DNA from: Symbiodinium microadriaticum
Lineage: Eukaryota; Sar; Dinophyceae; Suessiales; Symbiodiniaceae
DNA: 64,000 nt
Direction: 5' to 3'
NCBI GenBank assembly: GCA_001939145.1
Contig: LSRX01000057.1
Location: forward strand, 585,934-649,933
Part shown: piece by piece, positions 30,764 through 43,200 of the stretch
Numbering within the stretch: the first letter of the stretch is position 1
Layout of the letters: every line of letters starts with the position of its first letter
Notes under the pieces: model-generated
Database searches by the model: none
The model's input: only the letters and a program-made list of their open reading frames with translations
Told to the model about the DNA's origin: nothing
Position numbers and translations under genes: made by a program

Positions 30764-31756
30764 GCGGGGAGTGGGTCGCTTTCTTGGTCCTAGAACAGGG
30801 GACGAGGGATGCCCCGCCAAGAAGTGGCATGCAGTGCGTCAGAGGCTCTGCAGTTTGGGGCGGAGGGTTCTTGAGAGGTTTGCAGGCAGATGCAACCCCT
30901 GCAGCAACACAGCAAGTCATACTTTTCACAAGCCAATGTTCGCCTGGTCTTCCAGCAAGTGCATCTGTTTACGCGAGCCGACTTAGCTACAGCAGGGTAC
31001 TTGGTAAAAGTTAAAATGGCAGAAAGCAGGCCTTGGCAGAAATGGTGGTGTCGAGGGCTGATTCTGGGCTGAGTGCGAAGTACTCTGTGTGAGGTTCAAG
31101 GAAGCAGGTTAGCTTGCATATCAAGGTCAGTTTGCATATCATTACCGGGACAGCCGGCAATTTGAGATCATGCCGGTAGCATGAGAGATCCGGTCGATGC
31201 TTCAAGCCTGGACCCGATTCCCTTGTAAATACGTTGGTTAAGTGTAGAATTCTGGGCGGGTTTACAACTATCAGCCAGTACACTCGCAAATTCTGTTCGT
31301 GCAAGCTCTTGTAGAAGCTCCCAGCTGCTGGTGCTTCTTCAATCTGACAGTTGTGTTCGCTAATGCTGCTCTGAAAGACTTCATCCGGTGTGTACTTCCC
31401 GGAAACCTGCGGTTCCGCCGAGTTGGCGGGCGTTACAGACAGAGCTTGAATAGTGAGTTTTCGTACTGCATGGCTGCAGCATTAATACTCAGTTGCTCAT
31501 TTCTCATATGCTTGTGAGATTTCCATTCGCACAAGAATCGGCTTAGAGTTGGCGGTGGGGCTTGCCCACACATAACTCGCAAGTTTGTTCGGTCTCACAC
31601 TCGCGTGCAGCGGGAGGACCAGGCCCAGGCCCGGCCCCGGAAGTATCGCTTTCGGTTTCAGGGTTTAGGGTTTCCGGTTTAGGGCTTAGGCAGCTGCTTC
31701 GGGTTAGGGCATATCGGTATAACCAGCGATTGAGCGACGCTGCCGCACACGCGCAG

Positions 31757-31834
31757 GCGCCATCGCTGCAACGGACATGAACGTCTCCGGTGGCAATGTC
31801 ACCATCACGGCGTCTACGGCACAGGAGAATGGAG
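31757..31834 (+). CDS. Cassette exon A7
   Basis: 78 nt, CAG|GC...GGAG|GC, phase 1-1 (GAIAATDMNVSGGNVTITAS). The alternative GT downstream of the exon is mutated here (GTGGCT), which favours the GC donor. Confidence 0.75.
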
Positions 31835-32063
31835 GCAACGGGGGAGTGGCTCGCTTTCTTGGTCCTAGAACAGGGGACGAGGGATGCCCCCCCAAGAAGT
31901 GGCACGCAGAGCGTCATGGGCTCTGCAGTTTGGCGGCGGAGGGTTCTTCGAGTTCAAGGCTTGAGAGGTTTGCAGGCAGATGCAACCGCTTCAGTAGCGC
32001 AGCAAGTCATATTTTAAATCTAGTTTAATGTTTACCTGGGCTTCCCGCTAGTGCATCTTTTTG

Positions 32064-33265
32064 CCCGAGCCGACTTAGCTACAGCATTGTTGATAATAGG
32101 TTAAAACGGCAACCGCAAAAAACATTCAAGCCTTGGCAGAAATGTTGGTGCTGTGACCCTTTGCCGGCCGAGGGCTGATTCTGGGTTCAGGCAAGAATGT
32201 TTGCTTGCATATCAGGGTCAGTTTGCATATCACTACCGGCTTTCTGGCCTGCAGAGCCGACAGTTTGAGATCATGTCGATAGCATGAGAGATGTCTGGTC
32301 GATGTTTCAAGCCTGGACCCGACTCCCTTGCAACTACCTTGGTTGAGTTTAGAATTCTGGGCGGGTTTACAACTATCAGCCAATACGCTCGCAAATTCTG
32401 TTCGTGAAAGCTCTTGTAGAAGCTCCCAGCAGCTAGTGCTTCTTCAATCTGACATTTGTGTTCGCTAATGCTGCTCTGAAAGACTTCATCCGGTGTGTAC
32501 TTCCCGGAAACCTGCGGTTCCGCCAAGTTGGCGGGCGTTGATCTCCACAGTGCTTTAACAGTGATTTCTCATATGACCTGGCTGCAGCATCAATACTCAG
32601 TTGCTCATATGTCCCATATGTTCGCGCCATCTCCATTTGCACAAGGATCGCCTTTTGCCCACATAACGCGCAAGTTTGTTCGGTCTCACACTCGCATGTA
32701 GCGGGAGGATTATTGCGAGGGGACCAGGTCCAGTCCCGGCCCCTGAAGTCCCGCTTTCGGTTTCAGGGTTTAGGGTTTCCGGTTTAGGGCTTAGGCAGCT
32801 GCTCGGGTTCGGGCACAGGTAGAGGCAGCCGTTGAGCGACGCTGCCACACGCGTGCAGGTGCCATCAGTGCAGGGGAAATGGACGTCTCCGGTGGCAATA
32901 TCACCATCACGAAGTCTAAGTCTTCGAAAGGAGGCAGCGGGGGAGTGGGTCGCCTTAATGTCCCTAGTGGACGAGGGATCTGCCCCCAAGAAGTGGCACG
33001 CAGAGCGTCCTGGGCTCTTCAGTTTTGGGGCGGAGGGTTCCTCGAGTTCAAAGCTTGAGAGCTTCGCAGCCAGATGCAACCCATGCAGGAATGCAGCGAG
33101 TCATATTTTCAAAACGAATAATGTTTACCTGGGCTTCCCACTAGTGCATCATTTTGATGGAGCCGACTTAGCTGCAGCGGTGTAGTTGATAAAGGTGAAA
33201 ATGGCAGGAAACAGGCCTTGGCAGAAGTGTTTGTCCTGTGACCTCTTGCCGGCCGAGGGCTGATT
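32064..33265. repeat. Near-identical 1.2-kb module, second copy
   Basis: Partner of 27770-28975. Directly after it, 33190-33470 is closest to 26820-27100 instead, so this stretch is a mosaic of two donors. Confidence 0.85.
32859..32933 (+). CDS. Cassette exon A8
   Basis: 75 nt, identical in sequence to A4, from the 1.2-kb near-identical segment. Confidence 0.75.
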
Positions 33266-33944
33266 CTGGGTTCAGGGAAGAATGTTTGCTTGCCTGTCAG
33301 GGTCAGTTTGCATATCACCACCGGTTTTCTGGCCTGGGCAGCCGACAGTATGAGATCACGTCGGTAGCATGAGCGATGCGTCGATGCATCAAGCCTGGAC
33401 ACGATTCCGTTGCAAATCTGTTGGTGAAATGTGGAATGCTGGTGCGGGGATAAAGCTAGCAATCAGTGCGCTCGCAAGTTCTGTTTATGAAAGCTTTTGT
33501 AGAAGCTCCCCGCTGCTGGTGCTTCTTCGGTCTGACAGTTGTGTTCGCTAATGCTGCTCTGAAAGAATTCATCCGATGTGTACTTCCAGGAAAGCTGCGG
33601 TTCCGCCGAGTTGGCGGGCGTTACAGACAGAGCTTGAATAGTGAGTTTTCATATTGCATGGCTGCAGCATTAATACTCAGTTGCTCATGTCTCATATGCT
33701 TGTGAGATCTCCGTTCGCGCAAGAACGCTTTCGAGTTTGGCGGTGGGGTTTGCCCACACATAACTCCCAAGTTTGTTCGGTCTCACACTCGCGTGCAGCG
33801 GGAGGACCAGGCCCAGGCCCGGCCCCGGAAGTATCGCTTTCGGTGTCAGGGTTTAGGGTTTCCGGTTTAGGGCTTAGGCAGCTGCTTCGGGTTCGGGCAT
33901 ATCGGTATAACCAGCGGTTGAGCCACGCTGCCGCACACGCACAG

Positions 33945-34022
33945 GCGCCATCGCTGCAACGAAAATGGACGTGTCCGGTGGCAGCGTGAGCATCAGGGAG
34001 TCTACGGCTGACAAGGATGGAG
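33945..34022 (+). CDS. Cassette exon A9
   Basis: 78 nt, CAG|GC...GGAG|GC, phase 1-1 (GAIAATKMDVSGGSVSIRES). A TTTAGGG triplet replaces the usual intron sequence about 12 bases downstream. Last cassette of gene A. Confidence 0.75.
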
Positions 34023-34189
34023 GCAGAGGGGGAGTTTAGGGTTTAGGGTTTAGGGTCTAGACCTGGGGACGAGGGATCCCCCCCAAGAAGCGGCACGCAC
34101 GCAGAGCGTCATGGGCTCTGCAGTTTGGGCCGGAGGGTTCTTCGCGTTCAAGCTTGCGAGAGGTTTGCAGGCAGATGCAGCCCGTGCTG

Positions 34190-35210
34190 TAGCGCAACAA
34201 GTCATAAGCAATGTTTAGGTGTTCAGTCTTCAAGGCGGAAACACGTTGGATGCATGATGCATCAGTGCGTCGCTCCGCTGCTTATGGGCAGTCTTGCCCA
34301 ACCGCAGGAAACGAGTATGCCCTCGCTGACTGACTGTTGATGTCGGCACCTAGCCGCATCTTGAACAGAGCTTTCAAGCACCAGCAGCTCATTGCCTCGA
34401 GCAATGCCGCCCTCTTCCAACTGCTTGTCCGTTGAAAATGTCTGGGAGCTCTCTTGCACGGTTTCGCACATGAAATCCATCATTCAGATTCGTAGCCAGC
34501 GGCCAGCAGCCAGGTCCACAGGTTGACTGTTGGCTCTGGAAGTCTGCAGTCTGAAGAAACTTTACAGCAGAGGGTCCTTCGAATTAAACTTGATACAAGC
34601 TGAGAGCTTTCGGGGCAACACGTAGCCCAGTAGTTGGAGCAACAGATGCCATTTGCAAGCACTTGCTGTGAAGAGCCCTGTCAACCGCTCCCGAGAAACG
34701 ACCCGCCCAGAAATTGAGGAAACTGGCAGGATTGCTTGTATAAGCATCACCCTCAGACCTGCAACAGTTCGATCCCCAACTCGAGAAAACTTTGAACGAG
34801 CCCCCTGGTATGTTGGGTACTTCGGTGGCTTGTTGCAAGAGCTTTGTCGCAGCCTGATCCTTGTTGTTTCGTGAGCCGATTGAAGTTCATCCTTTGGACG
34901 TTTTAGACTCGTGGCTAGCGGCTGAATGAAACGAAGACAAAGTGGTCAAGCTGCTACTGCAAACATGTCGAGCTTGCGGCCCAATCGGCAAATCCACACC
35001 TCTCCCTGCCCTGGAGGCTGCATTTACACAATGTACGATTTCACGCAGTCCGGCGGCGCGGTGAGCTTTGAGGGCTGCAAAGCCCGTCGGGAAGGAGGCA
35101 CCGGGCCGGATTTCTAGGTTTCTAGAAGTCCTGAGGTTTTGCGGATGCTTTGAGCAGCTGGCATGCTGCTGATTCGTTTAGTGGGAGCGTTTCCACGGCA
35201 AGGTGGCATT
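34190..35210. repeat. Segment shared with 48500-49560
   Basis: Homologous stretch between the last cassette and the Cys-containing exon in genes A and B. Mostly intron. I cannot place a further exon in it with confidence. Confidence 0.75.
35017..35097 (+). CDS. Gene A exon CIYTMYDFTQSGGAVSFEGC
   Basis: GAG|GC...GGAG|GC, 81 nt, phase 1-1, again with a GC donor. The Cys pair and Ser-Gly-Gly resemble the exon at 49378 of gene B. It follows the pyrimidine-rich CCTCTCCCTGCCCTG. Confidence 0.65.
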
Positions 35211-35243
35211 TTCTCGCGTGGCAACATTCAGAAGCGGCGCTAG
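35203..35243 (+). pseudogene. Gene A exon cut by the deletion; premature stop
   Basis: AAG|GT GGC ATT TTC TCG matches the GGIFS exon of gene B (49557), then switches to sequence of the tail exon (AAGCGGCGC) and reads TAG at 35241. The homologous B exon continues for 23 more codons. Confidence 0.7.
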
Positions 35244-36870
35244 AAGGCCGAGGCCAAGAAGGCGGAGGAAGCGTCGGCTACCAGGCGCCTGAGCTGTTGC
35301 GGGGTCAGTTCTTGAGAGCAAAGCCATCTGAAAAAGCAGAAAACTTCGTTCTGATCAAAGCCTCGAAACGATGGTTGCAGCCGACCCGCAGCCGGGTTTT
35401 GCAACGAGACCGAAATTGGGGAAGGCTGAGGTGCAGTCTTTGTGTGTGTGCGCCTTTATAACTTTGAGCCCTGAAGCCGTAAACCCTATAACGACGAAGC
35501 CCTAAACCCTTACGGAGAGTCACCGAGCATCCCTGCTCAGAAGGGCCCCGGTCCAGACTTTCACGATGAGGTCTTTGTCACCGAGAAGGGAGGCCGCCGC
35601 TGAGCCTCGCGCTGATGAGACAAGAACTGTAGATGAGTAGATCTCACACTTTCTGATGCCGAAGAGCAAAAAGTCCGTGGCAAAAGCACATCGTTTCCTG
35701 GACAAGCTCCCCACCAGGCAAGTTTTGCCTTCCGATGTAGTTCTCTCCCCTTAGGGCCGAGCTGGCAGGAAAGCTCGCGCGGGCTTCCCCGTCCAACGCT
35801 GCCAACCTGCAGCAGACGTTGGACTACCTCACCCGGGCTGCGCCTCGGCTGCAGAAACAGACGGTTCAGGAAACAAAGGGTTTTTGGGATTTAGGCTTCG
35901 TGCCCCTTTTTGCTGTAGGGTTTGGGGCGCAGTGCTTGTCTGCGGCGTTGCAGCGATGGTGATGACGGTCATAATAGGAAAATCACAGAGCATTGTGACG
36001 CTGGTGCGGGGGATGAAGGCAGCTTTGTGTGTTATTGTTGTGGTATGATGATGAAAACAAAAGAAGGATTGAGTACTAGTATGGCTTGGATAATGACGAT
36101 ATTATTCGTTACGGCTCCTTGTTATGGCTGCTACGGTATAAGACTTGCACACCTCAGTTGAAACCCGGAGGCTCTTAGCACCCTTCTGGAAGCCTTGTAG
36201 TAACCCTTTTATGTCCCACAGACGCACACGTCGACACGCCGCTGAGGCGTGCTAGAAAGGAGCCCAAGACCCTATTGTAATTCTTAAGGCCCCAAAATCA
36301 ATTACTCAACGTCGTAGGTTAGAGCTTTCCCTGTCGTTTCGGGGCTTGCTACCAGTTGAGGTTCGTTGAGCAATAATTAGGGAGGAAGAGTGCACCTTGT
36401 CTTGTGGCATTGCTGCGTTGTTTGTGTTGTTTAGGCTTCCGCCCTCATTGAAGGGTCAAGGGATTTCTAGGTACACTATCAGTAAAGCTGTAAGTCGGAC
36501 TCACAGCTCCAGTTGCAACCTACTTACCCAGTCCCCTGATCTTTTCAGTACTTACAGTCAGCTCGACAATGCCTGGCGGCATAAATTCTAGAAGAAACAC
36601 AAGGTCTCGATAGGGACCATCCCCTCACATAGGTGCCTTATTGAGTGGAATAGGGTCCCTTGCAAAGGTGTCTATAAGGGCTACCATTACTATGTTCAGG
36701 GCCCTAACAATTAGCAGGTTCTGGTGGTATATTCATTAAAGCCTAGTTCTAGCAAGGAACCTTAAGCATATAATGGTATTGGTAATTATTCAGGCCTTAC
36801 GTTATGTAAAAACTAGTATTTTGGGTTTAGCATAGTCGTGTTGTAGGTTACGGTAGCCCCGCTGATAAAG
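35230..36870. repeat. 3' segment shared with 56330-57720
   Basis: Collinear match covering the tail exons and the downstream GTGATGACGGTCATA and GATAGTCGTGTTGT... blocks. It contains the 3' end of the gene. No polyadenylation signal can be named. Confidence 0.8.
35755..35962 (+). CDS. Gene A cytosolic-tail exon (orphaned)
   Basis: TTAG|G GCC GAG opens 68 codons to TGA at 35960: AELAGKLARA, then NAANLQQTLDYLTRAAPRLQ. Helical and charged, as expected of a cytosolic tail. The B copy (56865) lacks 23 bases here and is frameshifted, so this is the intact version, although it lies behind a stop in gene A. Confidence 0.5.
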
Positions 36871-37019
36871 ACTACGGTGTACTTGGACCCTCCGGGTCTA
36901 GTTTCCCAAGCTTTGGAAGGGCTTCGGGCTTGGAGCTTTGAAGGGAGAGGTGCGTTTATGTTGAAAGGTTGGGACTACCGTAAGCTCGAAGCCCGCAGCC
37001 ATGCATTTCTTGCAATCTG

Positions 37020-37140
37020 ACACCAGAGTGGTAAACCCTACACCCCAAACCCTAAACCCCTAAACCCTAAACCCTAAACCTTAAACCCTACACCCTAAAC
37101 CCTGAACCCTAAACCCTACACCCCAAACCCTAAACCCTTC
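37020..37140. repeat. CCCTAAA-type telomere-like block
   Basis: Regular CCCTAAA, CCCTACA and CCCCAAA units. It lies between the gene A 3' segment and the shared spacer. TTTAGGG-orientated runs follow near 37290 and 37880-37950. Confidence 0.85.
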
Positions 37141-37479
37141 CTAGGCTCAGCGGTTCAGGCCTGTGAAGTTTTATGCAGCCCTCGATTCTCGGGGTTTGGG
37201 CTCCGGGGTGCACCCCAGATTAGGAACTTCCGGGCTTCGGGAGGCTTGGGGGTTGGGGCTTTGGGGTTTCGGGTTCAAGGATTTGGGTTAGGGTTTAGGG
37301 TTGGACATGTCCTTGATCACACTTACTAAACCCTGGACCCAAAACCCGAAATTTAGCATTTACAGGGTTTAGGTAACGAGATACTGCATGCTATCATGTG
37401 ATAGTAGAATAGGCGACGAAACCCTATTCCAATGAGTAAGACCCCTACGGTAGGGGGATGGATCTGGTCTTGTAGACCT

Positions 37480-40077
37480 TCTTAGCAAGTAGCGCTTTCT
37501 GGGTTATGGGTTTAGGCTTCGGGGTTGAAGGTGGTGGGTTTCGGATTATGGGCCGAGGATTCAGGGATATGCGTTTAGGCTTTGGGGTTGAGGTTTCTGG
37601 ATTTAGGATTATGGGTTTTGTGTTTGGGATTCGGGTTTATGCATGACGGGTTGTTCTAAAGTGTGGCACATATCCCGCGGCACTCCAGATCTTGAGCCCT
37701 CAAGTACCATGAAGCTTCCATAACATGGGAGGTTGCATAGTTGTGGAGTGGAAAGTAGGGTGGCAATCACGATTATGAGTCACACATGGAGGCTCCGTTG
37801 CTCTAAACCCTAAACCCCAACCTACGGCGGCTCTACGGGGATCTGGAGGTTGCTGGGGACGCAGATGTTGTGAGGGTTCCTGAAGCTTTAGGGGTTTAGG
37901 GGTTTAGGGCTAGGAGTTTAGGGTTTAGGGTTTTAGGCTGTAGGGTTTAGGCTTTCTGGCTTGGGATTGGGGGCTCGGTAGGTAGAGGCACCAAGCCTGC
38001 ACGCACAGCGGAACCGCTGAGCCCAAACTCCGTTTTGGATGCTCGAGTTTGGGATTTCTAAGACTGTAAGGGCCTATCCCTAAACCCAATAAACCCCATA
38101 TGCCTGATGTTACCGACATTATCTCTGAACCCTATAAACCTTCCGGAATCAGGAACCCTCATCGGCGGGACTGATTGCATGCTGCAACGTCCCGCGGACC
38201 ACGTAGTTAAAAACATACGCATCTCACCATGAAGGCTGAACCCTACACCTTAAACCCTACCGAGAGTAACCAACGAGGGCTATAACCTTAAACAAATCGG
38301 TACATTTACTTATTTTAAGATACCTTGCTCTTTTGCTACTCCAGGAAAACCATACCTCCTCAACCCTAAACTCTAAACCATACATGCTAATGCTAGTTTT
38401 CAGGACCTTACAGTTGCCCTGGTCCTCAGGTGGGCGATGTTTTCGAAGCGTGGGGCACCTCGCCTTTCAACAAGGCCTTGAGGCCCTCAGTGTACATGCA
38501 TATGGGTTTTGGGTTTAGGAGTTTAGGGTTTAGGGTTGAGATTTTGGGGTATATGTTAGTATGTGATAATATTCAGGAACAGCAAGGAATCCTATTGCAT
38601 GGACCGGCCTCAATGTTAGAATGGGGTTTGGTGTATTGTTTACGAACGCCAAGGAAACCTGTTGTTCTTATCAGGGCTCCTGCATGACCATCATATCGTA
38701 GATGCTTTGGCGCTCAAGTCATTTTCTGAGAGCCCGTTTCAGGCGCTGTAGGGAGTGGGAGACCCGACTACAGCATTCTGGGGTGTGGCGGCTGTTGGGC
38801 AAAGGGTTGCGGATTTCGGCTTTGGGAGTTGAGGCTTTGGGGCCGTGGCCGTCGTAAGCGTGAGAACTCCATCACCCGATCATGGGCTGACAGACCAGGT
38901 AAAGTATATAATCGGGAAGAAGTGCAACTTAGTCAGACACTGTACTAGCTTATAATGACCGGCTATGGGATATACGGTCCGGGAATCATGCTGAGTGAAT
39001 CCTCCCTCTGGGTGTTCCTTTGTGGAATCCCTTGCAGTTTGAAAGCATGGTACCATGCAGCCAAGGGGCGATCACAGACTAGTGTTTGCATTTTGGGTCT
39101 GCGGGTGCTATAGGTAACAGTCCCTCATACAGGAAGTACTAGGCACCTGGTATAAACCCCGCAGCCTACACCCTAAAATCGTCATGGGTCTACTGCAAAA
39201 GCTGAGGCGTTGACGGCGTCATGCTGGTGCAGTGGTGTGGCCTGAACCCGATGGCCAGGATCCGTTCCAAGCCCAAATTCCCAAATCATCCCAGGGATTC
39301 CCAGGAGTTGTTCGGGGTTTAGGGTCTATAGGGGATCCAAATCATCCGAGGAGACGTTTAGGGCTGTAGAAACCCGATTTCCGAAAACTCTACGCAGGGC
39401 ATCCCCGAACCTTAACTCTGAACCTTAAGCCCTAAACCCTACACCGCCATAAACCATAAACCGTATAATGTAGGGGCCCTTAATGATTACCTACAATATT
39501 TTGGGGAGCCAGCAGAGCTAGTGCTGTAGGGTTTGAGGTTATAGGGTGCAGCGCAGGGTTTAGGCTTTAAGCTGTAGGGCTCAGGCTCTGAGGCAAAAGA
39601 TTCAGGGTTTATAAGTTTATAAGGTTTAGTTAGGGCTTAAGGTTTCGGGTTTCGCCCCACTACGGAGTAAAGCGCCTGCAGCCCTTGCAAGTGATCCCTC
39701 CTATGCAGCGAAGTTGCCGCATATTGAACTGCTTCGACACTTGCATTCAAGCCCGGTTTGACATGTAGTGTAACGAGAGTGTTGCTTTATGTCGTATTTG
39801 TTGCCACGTGGACCCTACAATCGCACCCATCAGCCATAAAAAGCACCTTTGTGGTCTGGACCCTGGCGACCCTGGCTTAGAGTAGGCATCCGCACGAAAG
39901 CCCGGAATTCGTCACTTGCAGCACTTCCTGCGGAACCCTGTCAGCGCCCGGCAAGACGACTCGAAGCTCAGAAGCAAGTCTTCTTGCAGTCCGCAGCTCC
40001 CGGGGCTCGGACGCCTTGCACGGGCCATGTGCATCTATACGTAGTCTGCGAAAGCTTGCAATTGTGAGAGTGGCCAC
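37480..40077. repeat. Array spacer upstream of gene B
   Basis: Matches 59650-62320 over its whole length and 21830-22860 in its 3' part. No gene is supported within it; open frames such as 38333-38518 overlap others and are not conserved. It contains scattered TTTAGGG runs and a half M3 element (39470). Confidence 0.85.
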
Positions 40078-40245
40078 ATGGCGGTGTGCTGGCTCTTGTG
40101 CCTCGCCGTCTTCTCTTACCTCCTGTCAGCTGAACGCCCGGGGACTCAGCCTTGCGCCTTCTTTCGTGCATCCGCCCGGCCTGCTGCGCCCCTCTTGAAG
40201 GCGTTGCCGACAAGCGATTCCTGGACGAGGCCGACAGCTTTCTGA
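40078..40245 (+). CDS. Gene B signal-peptide frame
   Basis: MAVCWLLCLAVFSYLLSAER then PG, open to TGA at 40243. Gene C keeps the same frame and length. The hydrophobic core and Ser-Ala before Glu-Arg fit a cleaved secretory signal. How this frame joins the next exon is not settled, because two other frames are also open here. Confidence 0.65.
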   Translation: MAVCWLLCLAVFSYLLSAERPGTQPCAFFRASARPAAPLLKALPTSDSWTRPTAF

Positions 40246-43200
40246 CTCGACGCGCGGAGCCCAGTTCCAAGGTCGAGGCCGTCTGCGTTCAAGCTTTCAG
40301 ACGCACGTTTGCCCCCCAACCTGCAGCCTGCATCGCAATTCCTCCTTGATCCGCCGGCCCCAGGTCACGGGGCCAGGGAGTTCGAGCAGCGGGAGAAGCA
40401 AGCCAAAGCACAGCTTGCTGTTCTCGGAGTGCAGGACTCCTCGAGCGAATCAGTGACCGCTTAATGATACTGCATGTTACCGTGCCGTGCAAGATGACTT
40501 TCCTTTGTGGCCTCACCTACAACACTCCGCTGTGCAGGAGACATCAAACGGCACCCGAACGGAAGCCAAGGCACCAAACCTAGTCCTTGTGCACATGCTG
40601 AGGGGGTTTTCTCCTGAATCCGGTGGACGTGGTGTCACGCGGGGGAGCGCCCTCCGGTGGATAAGGTCGAAGACGAGATTTGAGAGAACTATAACGATTA
40701 AAGGTGGATCCCCCGAAGCAAAGATGCCCGAAGATCCGAGGCCTTGAAGCAGCAGAAACTCCAAGTTCGGGTTCGGGGCGCCAAAGGATGTTGAAGGCTT
40801 ACTATGGTTGCTAGGTTTTACGTAGGGTGCTCAAGGTTCATTGTGTTTTTGGCCTTAGAGGTATACATATAATTTAGGGTTTATTATGGCTTATACGCCT
40901 TATACGGTTTAGACCGCCGAAACATCCAGTTCAGGTCGGCCTTCCGAAGTGTTCGGGCGGTATCCTCCAGCTCGACGGAGTCTACGAGGCCTATGCGGTG
41001 TGCCTTTTTGCGTTTGGAGTCGGGGTTTAGGGTTTGTTTCGGGTTTATTTGGGTTTCGGGGATTAAAAGGATTTCGGGCGTGAGTATGCCGCTTTGGCCG
41101 CACTGCTTTCGCCGCCTGGTCAGAAAATTCTCTCTTGAACGCCCATTGCCGCAAGAGATTGCATTGGGAATGAAGGGGGCAACGGGACTCTGCTAGGAAG
41201 GCCCGGTCTGAGAAGATCTGGTTGAAATCGGCGTGGCACTTCCTGGGCGCGGAGCGCTGTAGTTCGACCATGTTCGACATCTACCCCAAAAATCACACCC
41301 TAACGTAGGACTCCGCCATGCAGGTGAAGCAGGAGGAGGTCCTCGTGGAGGGGCCTTCGTGCCGAGTGACGGGGAGTGGGAGCCTGAGACCTGGGAGGTG
41401 AGGCCCAGGAGTCGAAGCTGTGGCCGCCCCATTGTCCAGGTGCCGAGCTGCTCCTTTGGGCTCCCGTGCGCTTCCAGGGCAACCTGGTCCTCGCAGGGCA
41501 GCTGAATGCAAAGGCTGCCGGCGACGGCGGCAGGGTCAACGCCTCCTGTGTCGCCGTGGAGGGCAACTTTACATTGCGCCCAGAAGCTCACCTCAGCATT
41601 CAAGGCTGCCAGAACGAGGCTGGCGAAGAGGATGCAGGCAAAGGAGGTTGCCTGCACATCGGTGGCGATGCCGAGCTTCTGGGCGGCCAGTTGCTTCTGC
41701 GGGAATGCACTGCACAAAAAGGGGGAGGCGGCATCTACGTCGCAGGCCGGACCGACATTTGCTGCTTCGACCTAGAAAAACGCCATCTTCGAACGCTTGC
41801 GCGTGAAAAGCTCTGAGACACACTTCTGCTGCTTAATGCCAAGCGGACCGTTTCTGTGCAGCTGTGACTGTTGCAGGCACGCTGCACAGTCTGAATGCGA
41901 CGATCGATGCAGAAAGATGCGATGCAGATCATGGAGGTCGGGAGGGACAGCCCAAATAATTCGGCAGTTTGTAAGGTTTCCAAACTCGAGAGTGGGGCTC
42001 GGAATAGAAAGATGGCAGCCCGGCCCCGCCAGGTTGAGGGTTTCCAGCCTTAAGGTGGCGGTGGGGTTTGCCAACACAACTCGCCAGTTTGCTGGCAAGT
42101 TTGTTCGGTCTCACACTCACGTCTCCGGAAGTCCCGCTTTCGGCTTCAGGTTTAGGGTTTCCGGTTTAGGGCTTAGGCAGCTGCTTCGGATACGGGCATA
42201 GGTATAAGCAGCGGTTGAGTGAAGCTGCCACACGCGCGTGCAGGTGCCATCCGTGCTGAGAACGTGAGCGTCTCCGGTGGCAATGTCACCATCACGGAGT
42301 CTACGGCTGCAGACAATGGAGGCAGCGGGGGAGGGTCGCTTTCTTGGTCCTACAGGACAGGAGGACGAGGGATGCCCCCCCCAAGAAGTGGAGCGCCATG
42401 GGCTCTGCAGCTTGGGGCGGAGGGTTTTTTCGGGTGCAAGGCTTGAGAGGTTTGCAGGCAGATGCTGCCCCTGCAGTAACGCAGCAAGTCATATGTTTCA
42501 AAACCAATGTTTGTCTGGGCTTCCCGCTAGTGCATTTTTTTGCCCGAGCCAACTTAGCTACAGCATCGTAATTGAGAAAGGCTAAATTGGCAGAAGGCAG
42601 GCCTTGGCAGAAATGTTAGTGTCGAGGGCTGATTCTGGGCTGAGTGCAAAGAGCGGTGAGTCCTTGCTGGCCGAGGGCTGATTCTGGGTTCAAGGAATAA
42701 GGCCAGCTTGCATATCAAGGTCGTCAGCTTGCGTATCTTCACCGGCCTTCTCGCTTGGACAGCCGACAGCATGAGATCATGCCGGTAGCATGAGAGATCT
42801 GGTCGATGCTTCAAGCCTGGACCCGATTCCCTTGCAACTGCCTTTTGTTTCGCGTAGAATGCTGGTGCGGGGTTAAAGCTATCAATCAGTACGCTCGCAA
42901 GTTCTGGTCGTGAAAGCTTTTGTAGAAGCTCTCAGCTGCTGGTGCTTCTTCAGTTTGACATTTGTGTTCGCTAATGCTGCTCTGAGAGAATTCATCCTTC
43001 CAGGAAACCTGCGGTTCCGCCGAGTTGGCGGGTGTTGATCTCCACAGAGCTGTAGCAGTGATTTGTCAAAATGTATGGCTGCAGAATTAAAGCATCAGTT
43101 GTTCATACCTCATAGTCTTGTGGGATCTCGATTCGCACAAGAATCGCCTTAGAGTTGGCGGTGGGGTTTGCCCACACAACTCGCTTGAGCGACGCTGCCA

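Larger units (their letters stand above)
22862..35962 (+). pseudogene. Gene A: Pmp-repeat surface protein, truncated by internal deletion
   Basis: First member of the array. Recognisable parts: signal-peptide frame; N-terminal exons at 23149, 23253, 24235, 24349 and 24775; nine cassette exons (25599-34022); a Cys-containing exon (35017); and a cytosolic-tail exon (35755). Compared with gene B it lacks everything between 49575 and 56330, so the Cys-rich and hydrophobic exons are gone. At the join the frame meets TAG at 35241. The signal-peptide frame also has a 1-base loss relative to B and C, and the tail region shows two 1-base losses. The predicted family role is a surface protein with a parallel beta-helix-like ectodomain, inferred from GGA(I/F)-type repeats that resemble chlamydial Pmp repeats. 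This copy is probably a pseudogene or makes a secreted fragment. Confidence 0.65.
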
